A stretch of 10,677 bases of DNA. It comes from Bacteroidota bacterium (GTDB taxonomy: Bacteria; Bacteroidota; Bacteroidia; AKYH767-A; JABDAW01). The position numbers were made by a program, and so were the translations under genes. The notes under the pieces were generated by a model. The model saw only the letters and a list, made by a program, of their open reading frames with translations, was not told the DNA's origin and did no database searches. Within the stretch, counting starts at the first letter, position 1; each line of letters starts with the position of its first letter. The stretch covers positions 1 through 10,677 of the forward strand of contig JAHEYM010000097.1 of NCBI GenBank assembly GCA_023251595.1, given 5' to 3'. This document shows positions 1-7,592 of the stretch, one piece after another.

Positions 1-1138
1 CGCAGGCAATTGCAATTAGAATGTTGATAAGTATCATCAAAGAAAGGTAAATAATTAATAATGGTGAAAATTGTTTAAGGTAATTCCAGACTCCGCTAAT
101 CCCTTCAGTCCGGAAATAATATTGCCATCCCTTCATATTTTCTTCGGGTGTTTTGTCAAAAAAAGTGTAGAGATCAAATCGACCATGATCGATGAAAAAA
201 TTCACCATGCCCTTCGTTTCAATCCATAAATAAGTCAACGGATTTTCCATCACAATTTTCCGACTTTCTTTTTCAATATATTCTGAGCAATCTTTATAGT
301 TGTTTTTTGTATTTGCAACCCTCATGATTTCTTCAATACGTTTATTTGCTTCCGTCTCGGAAAATTTTTCATTTAGGGTGAGAAAAATATTATAGTTCAC
401 ACCATTTGTTCGCTCAACACTCGAGTATTGAAAATACCCGGTTTTGTTTTCATTGTGAACACAAATAATGAATACAACAATTCCCGGAAGAACGCTGAAC
501 GTCGCTGCTATCAATGGAATTTGTTTCCGGATAAGCAAATAACACCCGAAAAAAATAGCCGGAATCCAGAATAAAAACAAAATCGGTTTTGTTAAGATTC
601 CAAGCGAAAGTGCGATTTGCATATATATATACCAAACAGGATTTTTATTCTCGAAAAACATCAACAAAAAATAAAAACCTAACAAAATACAACTCTGAAA
701 CAACAGCTCCGACATAATCACATTGCTATAAATAAATTGCGTGGGAAAAAACAAAATTAATGCTGCAATGATCAACAAATTTCCCTCTGTTGCTTTTCCC
801 CATTTACCCAACAATTTTACTATCAACCAAAAACTGGCAATGCTGATCAAACATTGGATAAATGTCAAAAAAGCGTTTGTATGAAGAACAGACTTCACCA
901 CAAAAACAAAACTTCCGTAAACCGGTGGTCTCCTGCTCACAAGATCAGGATCAAATTTGGTTTCTCTATTTCCACAATACCAACCTTTTCCATCTCCGAT
1001 ATTTACCGATTGCTGCAAATAATCCGTTGAATCTTTCATCAGCATCTTCTGCGTTTTCTGAGCATATATCCAGAAAAAAAGATGGATTATTAAAAGCACA
1101 AACAGAAAACCGAAAAAATACCATTTCCTCTTGTCCAT
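1..1138 (-). CDS. GT-C type membrane glycosyltransferase, C-terminally truncated by the window edge
   Basis: The minus-strand frame starts at an ATG at 1138-1136, the first ATG after an in-frame stop upstream, and runs without a stop through base 1, giving 379 codons with the C-terminus missing. Residues 7-26 form a first membrane helix after a basic start (MDKRKW). A short outer loop follows with an Asp-containing segment (DSTDYL, residues 36-41) and SRRPPVYG at 68-75. That loop pattern, together with MSELLF at 142-147 and ILTKP at 181-185 near membrane helices, is typical of the GT39/ArnT/PMT-like GT-C superfamily, which uses polyprenyl-phosphate sugars on the outer face of the inner membrane. 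Several further helices follow, then a soluble loop at about 225-355, and a last visible helix at about 360-379. Donor, acceptor and pathway cannot be told. The gene is transcribed divergently from the PorV-like gene. The family call is fairly firm; the specific function is unknown. Confidence 0.72.
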   Translation of the reverse strand, partial: MDKRKWYFFGFLFVLLIIHLFFWIYAQKTQKMLMKDSTDYLQQSVNIGDGKGWYCGNRETKFDPDLVSRRPPVYGSFVFVVKSVLHTNAFLTFIQCLISIASFWLIVKLLGKWGKATEGNLLIIAALILFFPTQFIYSNVIMSELLFQSCILLGFYFLLMFFENKNPVWYIYMQIALSLGILTKPILFLFWIPAIFFGCYLLIRKQIPLIAATFSVLPGIVVFIICVHNENKTGYFQYSSVERTNGVNYNIFLTLNEKFSETEANKRIEEIMRVANTKNNYKDCSEYIEKESRKIVMENPLTYLWIETKGMVNFFIDHGRFDLYTFFDKTPEENMKGWQYYFRTEGISGVWNYLKQFSPLLIIYLSLMILINILIAIAC

Positions 1139-1161
1139 ATCAAGTGTTATTGCTATTTTTG
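1131..1161 (+). promoter_or_regulatory. possible Bacteroidota-type promoter for the porV-like/porU2/lnt cluster
   Basis: On the plus strand, TTG (1131-1133) is followed after 20 bases by TATTTTTG (1154-1161), an exact match to the Bacteroidota -7 consensus TAnnTTTG at a normal spacing. It would leave a leader of about 135 bases before the ATG at 1303. The upstream element lies inside the first codons of the divergent glycosyltransferase gene. It is the best match I noticed in the 1139-1302 gap, but it rests on sequence alone. Confidence 0.33.
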
Positions 1162-1237
1162 GTTGCTGAAGAGATCATGATTTCAGTGAAATGCCCCTGA
1201 CTGAAAATTATATTCATCTTGTTCTGAAATATTTGCC

Positions 1238-1268
1238 CGAAAGTAACGTTTTAGGCAGTTCCTTTCAA
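1238..1268 (-). promoter_or_regulatory. possible Bacteroidota-type promoter for the glycosyltransferase gene
   Basis: Read on the minus strand, TTG (1268-1266) is followed after 20 bases by TACTTTCG (1245-1238). This resembles the Bacteroidota sigma-ABfr promoter (TTTG or TTG near -33, TAnnTTTG near -7) with one mismatch in the -7 box. It would give a leader of roughly 95 bases before the ATG at 1138. Such matches arise often in AT-rich DNA, so this is only a candidate. Confidence 0.25.
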
Positions 1269-1302
1269 CAAACCTTTTAACTCATTTTAACGTAAACTGC
1301 GC

Positions 1303-2406
1303 ATGACCCCGATTTCTTCCCTTTCAAGGCTTGCCTTGGGCTCCATTTGTTTTCTTTCTCTTTCGCTTTCTTCGCTCTGCGTAGTTGCACAGGCGCCCAA
1401 ATATAGCAACGAATTTTTAGCAATCGGTGTCGGAGCCAGATCACTCGGAATGGCGAACGCTTATATCGCTTCCACAAACGACGGAACATCAGCATATTGG
1501 AACCCCGCCGGGTTACTCAACATCAAATCAAATATGCAGATCTGCGCCATGCACTCGGAGTATTTCGCTGGACTTGCAAAATACGATTATGCAACGCTTG
1601 CTGCCCCGATCGACAAAACAAATGTGATGGCATTTTCGCTTATTCGCTTCGGTGTCGATGACATTCTCGATACTACTCTCCTCTTCGATGCAGCAGGAAA
1701 TCTCAACTACGACCGCGTTCGCTCATTCTCCGCAGCAGACTATGCTTTTATTTTCTCCTACGCCAGAAAACCATCATTCGAGGGACTTGATCTCGGTGGA
1801 AATGCCAAAATTATTTATCGGAAAGTCGGCTCCTTCGCTCATGCCTGGGGTTTCGGGCTTGATGCAGGCATGCATTACACCATGAAAAAATGGAAATTCG
1901 GCCTGATGGCACGCGACGTAACCTCCACCTTCAACGCCTGGTCGATAAACACCGACGCGCTCAAAGACGTTTTCGCAACAACCAATAACGAACTTCCAAC
2001 ATCCGATCTTGAAATTACTTTGCCAAAAGCACTTTTTGGTCTTAGCTATAAAACACCGATCGCCGAAAAATTTACCATCGCCCCTGAACTTGATCTTGAT
2101 ATGACTTTCGACGGAAAAAGAAATGTGATGATCAGTGGTGCACCCATCAGTATTGATCCGCACATGGGCTTCGAATTCTCATATTCAGATTTTATTTTCC
2201 TCCGTGCAGGAATCAATAATATTCAGAAAATTACCGACATTTCAGGCGTGCGAAAAGGTTCTGCACAACCTGCTCTTGGCTTGGGAATTAAATTAAAAAA
2301 TATCTGTATTGATTACGCACTTACAAATCTCGGAAGCCAGGGTGGTCTCCCGTATTCAAATATTTTCTCTCTGAAAATCGACGTCGTTAAACATCCGAAA
2401 TCATGA
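1303..2406 (+). CDS. PorV/PorQ-family outer-membrane beta-barrel protein
   Basis: A 367-residue protein with a signal peptide: hydrophobic stretch at about 10-28 and a likely signal peptidase I cut after AQA at 29-31. The mature start carries the hallmark of the PorV/PorQ (UPF0164) family: EFLAIGVGARSLGMANA at 37-53, then AYWNPAGL at 64-71. The rest is alternating beta-strand-like sequence ending in a short aromatic/hydrophobic strand (FSLKIDV), as expected for an outer-membrane barrel, and the length fits the family. In Porphyromonas gingivalis, PorV carries T9SS cargo from the translocon to the PorU attachment complex, while PorQ helps anchor PorZ. Which paralogue this is cannot be decided by eye. 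The ATG at 1303 is the first after an in-frame TAA at 1288-1290. Its TGA overlaps the next gene's start by four bases (ATGA), suggesting translational coupling with the PorU2-like gene and a joint role. Confidence 0.85.
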   Translation: MTPISSLSRLALGSICFLSLSLSSLCVVAQAPKYSNEFLAIGVGARSLGMANAYIASTNDGTSAYWNPAGLLNIKSNMQICAMHSEYFAGLAKYDYATLAAPIDKTNVMAFSLIRFGVDDILDTTLLFDAAGNLNYDRVRSFSAADYAFIFSYARKPSFEGLDLGGNAKIIYRKVGSFAHAWGFGLDAGMHYTMKKWKFGLMARDVTSTFNAWSINTDALKDVFATTNNELPTSDLEITLPKALFGLSYKTPIAEKFTIAPELDLDMTFDGKRNVMISGAPISIDPHMGFEFSYSDFIFLRAGINNIQKITDISGVRKGSAQPALGLGIKLKNICIDYALTNLGSQGGLPYSNIFSLKIDVVKHPKS

Positions 2407-5400
2407 GTAGAACCCATACCCTAACTGTACTTCTCTTATTCATCACGTCTTTTTCATTTGCTCAAACGTATGGAAACGAGTGGATAAACTTCACCGGAAA
2501 TAACACTTATTCTTCACAGCAATATTATAAAATAAAAGTCGTAAAAGAAGGCATATACAGAATATCATATAACACACTTTTAGCTTCAGGCGCTTCCACA
2601 ATTCTTGGACAGAATCCCAGAAAAATTCAGCTTTTTTTTCAAGGTGCAGAACAGCCCATTTATATTGAAGGGGAAGGTGATGGCACATTCGATGCAAGCG
2701 ATTTTATTGAGTTTTATGGAAAGCCAAATGATGGTAAACTCGATCAGGGTCTGTATATCAATGGAACAACCGGCAACGCTGACCCGAATGCGCAACTTCA
2801 CCCTAACTACAGCCTCTTTACCGACACAGCTGTCTATTTCCTGACATGGCGGGTAGATGCCTCAATGGGACTGCGTGTTACACAACCAAATGACACCAAT
2901 TTCTCGACACATACTGCATTTCCATATTTTTTCAGACAGGATATTATGCAGGGTACAGAATGGTATTATTACGGTCCGACGAACGGAACTTCGGGATATA
3001 AAACCACCGATCCCGATTATGTTGACGGCGAAGGCTATACCAAACCATACTTCCAGGTTAGTACTCAGAATGGATCGAGTAATCAGTCATACACATTTCA
3101 AATTCCCAATTTTTATTCTCTGAATCCCGGACTGTCTCCCACCTTCGATGTGACGACGATCAGTCAATCGAATTATGCGGGTCTCTCTCCCAACCATCAC
3201 TTCTCGATAAAGGTTAACAATATTCAGAAAATAAACACAACATATAATGGCTTTGCTTTATCTCATTTCAATTTTAATATAACCGCCGCGGAATTGGGAC
3301 TTTCACAAACATGTAATTTATTGTTCGAAGCAATATTACCATCAGGTGCGCCGCAAAGTTATACCGATGCCGATGCTGCCGCGAATATCAGATTGACATA
3401 TCCTCACACGCAATCACTCAATAATGAAGCAAGTCCTGTTTCATATAGTATGATTATACCCGGTGATGCTTCGGGTGAAGCTTTCTTAAATCTCACCGGA
3501 TTTGGTCTCGCGAATGGAGCACCGGTTTTATATAATAAAACAAATTGGTCACGAATTCAAACTGTAATTCAAACTTCGAAAGTAAGGGCGCTTATCCCTG
3601 GGATAATCTCTGATACAAGTAAATGCTATATATCTTCCGATTTTCAAAACGTATTGCCATCGGCAATTCAACCGGTTCGCGAAGGTTTTTCACCTAACGA
3701 TCGTTTCACAAACTTTAAAGCGGCACCATTAAATTCTCCATATATAATTATATCCCATCGAAGTCTTTGGCCGGAAGCAATTAATTATAGTAATTACCGC
3801 TCATCTTCTGCCGGCGGTTCGTTTCAGGTTGTGCTCGCAGATATTGATGAATTATATGATCAGTTTGCCTGGGGGATACAAAAACATCCGCTCTCGATCC
3901 GGAATTTCTGCGATTTCGCTCTTCATCAATGGTTAAAAAAGCCACAATATCTTTTGCTTCTTGGAAAAGCCATTTTTGCTGATATTGATTCCCGTTATTC
4001 AACTGCACAATTCGCGATGAATCTTATTCCAACCATGGGTTTTCCACCCTGCGACAATCTTTTCACCAGCAGGATAAACGGGACAAATTATCTCCCTGAA
4101 ATTCCAACAGGTCGTTTAGCGGCATCAAGCCTTTTAGAGGTGAGTGAATATTTGCGGAAAGTTCAGGATTATGAAACAGCACAGCATACACCTGCTGAAT
4201 GGATGAAACAGGTTCTTCATTTTGGTGGTGGTTCGGATGCGAATGAACAAAGTGTTTTCCAGAGCTATCTCAATAATTTTAAAAATATAATTGAGGGTCC
4301 TTACTTTGGTGGACATGTCACTTCCTACTATAAAACCAGTTCTGATCCGATTCAGGTTAATTTATCGCATGCGTTGCAAGCGCAGATCGACAGCGGGGTT
4401 TCTATCATGACATTCTTCGGTCACGCCGCGGCTGCGACGGGTTTCGACAACAGTACCGATCAACCATCGAATTATAATAATTATAAACGATACCCTCTCG
4501 TAATTGCAAACTCCTGTTTTGCAGGCGATATTCATCAACCTACACCCAGTGTCTCGGAAGGTTTTATTCTTCTCCCTGATAAAGGAGCTATCGCTTTCCT
4601 CGCTTCAGTTGCCTTGGGACAAGAGGTATTTCTAAATGAATATACAACTTCCTTGTATGACAATATTTCGAATTCGAACTACGGACATTCAATCGGTTCA
4701 CACATGCATAATGTAATTCAATCGACATATCAGGCAGACCCGAATAGTTATTTCAGAAAAAGCACCTGTCTGGAAATGACCCTTCATGGAGATCCGGCAC
4801 TTGTCATTAATTCTTTCCCAAAACCCGATCTTGTAATTACTCCACCAAATATATATTTTTCTCCAAACCCTGTTACTGCTGAAATGGACTCATTTGATGT
4901 GCATGTGATTATTACAAATATCGCCAGAACAGATACACAACATTATACAGTTTCCGTCAGGCGGGATTTCCCCACTGGGATACACTCTGACACAACTTTT
5001 CGCAGACCTTTTCCTCCCTCAACTTCTACTAATTATCAGGATATTATTACGTTTCGGGTTCCTCTCGATCCATTTAACGGTTTCGGTTTGAATACTTTCA
5101 CTGTAGTTCTCGATACCGGAAACGAGATGGATGAGATGAACGAATCAAATAATACTGCGAGTACAACACTAATGATTAAAGCCGACGATATTGTTCCCGT
5201 CTTCCCGATTAATTTCGCCATTATTCCTGACAATCATGTTACACTAAAAGCATGCACTTCCGATCCATTTGCTGTTTCACGGGATTACGAATTCCAAATA
5301 GACACAACCGATTTGTATAATAGTCCGATGTTACGGAAAACACATATAACGCAAACGGGTGGCGTGGTTAATTGGCAGAATCCCTATCCGTATCTCAAAG

Positions 5401-7568
5401 ATTCGATGGTCTATTACTGGAAAGTGAGCGTTGATTCAGCAACATACGGTTCGTACCGTTGGAGAGAGTTTTCGTTTATATATATACCTACAAAAACCGG
5501 TTGGTCGCAGGCGCATATATGGCAATTTAAAAATGACGATTATCATAATGTTTTATATAGCAGACCAAACCGCGACTTTGAGTTCGTGACGAATCTCGGG
5601 GCTCTTGATGTAAAAAATATGCTGAATCCTTTCTCTCCACCGTATCCGCAACCTGCAGGACTGATCGGCTATACAATTAATAATACAGGAGGTGACTACG
5701 GTGCTTGCACACCAAACCCATCTATACATGTAGCGGTCATTGATTCATTGACGTTTAATACATGGACAACCGGTGACCATTATTTTGGCAATGTAAATAC
5801 GTACGACCAGATAACACATACCGGCGTGTGCCGTGATAGACCTGAAAATTATTTCATTTTCCGGGCGGGAGACCAGGCACAAATGAACTCCATGGTTTCA
5901 ATGCTCCAGAATGATGTTCCTTGCGGCGACTATATTCTTATATTCAGCGTATTCGATATTCCGTATACTTCATACTCATGGATGGGAGCTGTAAAAGCAG
6001 AGCTCCAACTTTTGGGATTTACAAATGCCCCACTTTTACAGGATCATCAGGCATTTATTTTTGCTACTCAAAAATGTCACCCCGACAGTTCTCATATCGT
6101 GTTAAGTTCAGTCGGCGGATATTCCCAACAATTATCGATGAGTGTCAGTCTGATGAATAATTGGAATGTCGGCGATATTTATTCACCCAAAATAGGACCC
6201 GCCTCGCATTGGACAGAACTGCATTGGCGTGAACATTCTATTGAACCATTTTATTCAGAAGATACAATTTATCTTGATGTTTTTGGATATCACATGGATG
6301 GTAGTTCAACGACACTTGTTAGTCATCTGCCTGTGACTTCACCTACTTACGATCTCTCAGGAATCATCGCATCATCAGGCAATGCCACGACAGATTATCC
6401 ATATCTTAAATTACACGCTTATGTTCAGGATAAAAAACTGAGAACACCTCCACAATTGAATAAATGGCAAATATATTATGACGGTGTTCCCGATGTAGCG
6501 ATAAATCCTTCAAAAGGTTGGTCCTTTTATGGAAATTCTCTTGATGAGGGTGATACATTGAGATTTTCAACCCATATAGAAAATATCAGTTCGTATCCAA
6601 TGCCTGATAGTTTATTAGTGAAGAGTTGGTTTTACGATACCGGCAGAAACCGTCATGATATTGGCTCTGTGAAGAAAAAAATTATGCTGTCGGGTGATAC
6701 TATTTCGGTTGCATTTTCAAGTCCCACTCTGGGCTCCGCCGGATTAAACAGTTTTTGGATTGAAGCAAATCCTCTTCTCAATCCAATTGAACAATATCAT
6801 TTCAATAATCTTGGAAATTTAAACTTTACAACAAAAGCTGATATCACGAATCCGATTCTTGATGTGACATTCGATGGGGTGCATATTTTAGATGGTGATA
6901 TTGTTTCAGCTAAACCAGCAGTCATTATCAAATTAAAAGATGAAAATAAATTCCTCGCGCTGAATGACACTCAACTCTTTAGATTATATCTGACCAATCC
7001 TGAAAATATTCGCACGCAATTATCTTTTTCCCAACCTGCGCAAAACGGTTATCGAATCAGTTGGTTTCCGGCAGTTATGCCAAATAACAGTTTCCGGATT
7101 GAGTATTTTCCAACTCTGGAAGATGGTATATACAAATTGGAAATAGATGGTCACGATAAAGCCGGCAACAACAGCGGTGATTTTAAATATATGATTTCTT
7201 TTGAGGTGGTGAATAAACCTTCGATCACCTATGTTATGAATTATCCGAACCCGTTCTCGACTTCAACACGTTTTGTTTTTACACTCACAGGAACAGAAAT
7301 TCCTGAATACTTCAAAATTCAAATAATCACTATCTCCGGAAAAGTGGTGAGAGAAATAACTGAAAATGAATTAGGCCCTCTCCATATTGGCAGAAATATT
7401 TCAGAATATGCATGGGATGGAAAGGACACGTATGGTGATCAACTCGCTAACGGTGTGTACTTTTACCGAACAGTTACACGTCTCCACGGACAGGTAATTG
7501 AGCAAAGAAAAACCGACGTTGATCATGCCTTTAAACACGATTGGGGTAAAATGTACCTTCTCAGGTAA
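2403..7568 (+). CDS. porU2: putative type IX secretion sortase PorU2 (C25 gingipain-family cysteine peptidase)
   Basis: A 1721-residue secreted protein with signal peptide 1-20 (cut after SFA, before QTYG). An N-terminal beta-rich domain (about 40-430) is followed by a C25 gingipain-type peptidase domain (about 445-800). Its catalytic pair is visible: His674 in FFGHAAAA and Cys705 in ANSCFAGD, 31 residues apart, close to the gingipain spacing. HGDPALVI near 794-801 closes the domain. A CARDB/Ig-like domain follows (about 808-925, ending NESNN), then an FN3-like part with YYWKVS and GWSQAHIWQF. A second CARDB-like stretch lies at about 1380-1480. The C-terminus is a FlgD-like Ig domain (YPNPF at 1614-1618, WDGKD, NGVYFYR) ending KMYLLR. 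PorU cleaves C-terminal sorting signals of T9SS cargo and attaches the cargo to the surface; PorU2 is a longer, less studied relative. Coupled to the PorV-like gene by ATGA overlap. Active-site residues look intact, so peptidase activity is plausible; true sortase activity is inferred. Confidence 0.8.
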   Translation: MSRTHTLTVLLLFITSFSFAQTYGNEWINFTGNNTYSSQQYYKIKVVKEGIYRISYNTLLASGASTILGQNPRKIQLFFQGAEQPIYIEGEGDGTFDASDFIEFYGKPNDGKLDQGLYINGTTGNADPNAQLHPNYSLFTDTAVYFLTWRVDASMGLRVTQPNDTNFSTHTAFPYFFRQDIMQGTEWYYYGPTNGTSGYKTTDPDYVDGEGYTKPYFQVSTQNGSSNQSYTFQIPNFYSLNPGLSPTFDVTTISQSNYAGLSPNHHFSIKVNNIQKINTTYNGFALSHFNFNITAAELGLSQTCNLLFEAILPSGAPQSYTDADAAANIRLTYPHTQSLNNEASPVSYSMIIPGDASGEAFLNLTGFGLANGAPVLYNKTNWSRIQTVIQTSKVRALIPGIISDTSKCYISSDFQNVLPSAIQPVREGFSPNDRFTNFKAAPLNSPYIIISHRSLWPEAINYSNYRSSSAGGSFQVVLADIDELYDQFAWGIQKHPLSIRNFCDFALHQWLKKPQYLLLLGKAIFADIDSRYSTAQFAMNLIPTMGFPPCDNLFTSRINGTNYLPEIPTGRLAASSLLEVSEYLRKVQDYETAQHTPAEWMKQVLHFGGGSDANEQSVFQSYLNNFKNIIEGPYFGGHVTSYYKTSSDPIQVNLSHALQAQIDSGVSIMTFFGHAAAATGFDNSTDQPSNYNNYKRYPLVIANSCFAGDIHQPTPSVSEGFILLPDKGAIAFLASVALGQEVFLNEYTTSLYDNISNSNYGHSIGSHMHNVIQSTYQADPNSYFRKSTCLEMTLHGDPALVINSFPKPDLVITPPNIYFSPNPVTAEMDSFDVHVIITNIARTDTQHYTVSVRRDFPTGIHSDTTFRRPFPPSTSTNYQDIITFRVPLDPFNGFGLNTFTVVLDTGNEMDEMNESNNTASTTLMIKADDIVPVFPINFAIIPDNHVTLKACTSDPFAVSRDYEFQIDTTDLYNSPMLRKTHITQTGGVVNWQNPYPYLKDSMVYYWKVSVDSATYGSYRWREFSFIYIPTKTGWSQAHIWQFKNDDYHNVLYSRPNRDFEFVTNLGALDVKNMLNPFSPPYPQPAGLIGYTINNTGGDYGACTPNPSIHVAVIDSLTFNTWTTGDHYFGNVNTYDQITHTGVCRDRPENYFIFRAGDQAQMNSMVSMLQNDVPCGDYILIFSVFDIPYTSYSWMGAVKAELQLLGFTNAPLLQDHQAFIFATQKCHPDSSHIVLSSVGGYSQQLSMSVSLMNNWNVGDIYSPKIGPASHWTELHWREHSIEPFYSEDTIYLDVFGYHMDGSSTTLVSHLPVTSPTYDLSGIIASSGNATTDYPYLKLHAYVQDKKLRTPPQLNKWQIYYDGVPDVAINPSKGWSFYGNSLDEGDTLRFSTHIENISSYPMPDSLLVKSWFYDTGRNRHDIGSVKKKIMLSGDTISVAFSSPTLGSAGLNSFWIEANPLLNPIEQYHFNNLGNLNFTTKADITNPILDVTFDGVHILDGDIVSAKPAVIIKLKDENKFLALNDTQLFRLYLTNPENIRTQLSFSQPAQNGYRISWFPAVMPNNSFRIEYFPTLEDGIYKLEIDGHDKAGNNSGDFKYMISFEVVNKPSITYVMNYPNPFSTSTRFVFTLTGTEIPEYFKIQIITISGKVVREITENELGPLHIGRNISEYAWDGKDTYGDQLANGVYFYRTVTRLHGQVIEQRKTDVDHAFKHDWGKMYLLR

Positions 7569-7592
7569 AGACATTTTCACCAAATTTTGTAT

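Noticed and set aside
621..633. Short alternating AT run (ATATATATATA) in the glycosyltransferase gene
   Set aside because: Encodes ordinary residues (YIYM) in a membrane helix region; too short to be a meaningful repeat.
862..1200. 112-codon plus-strand open frame overlapping the start of the glycosyltransferase gene
   Set aside because: Low-complexity, non-family-like sequence antisense to a well-supported membrane-protein frame; a shadow ORF.
1774..2163. 129-codon minus-strand open frame inside the PorV-like gene
   Set aside because: No recognisable motif, and wholly antisense to a gene with clear family hallmarks.
7587..7592. TTG start for lnt two codons before the ATG
   Set aside because: No ribosome-binding signal favours it, and the ATG at 7593 gives a normal Lnt N-terminus.
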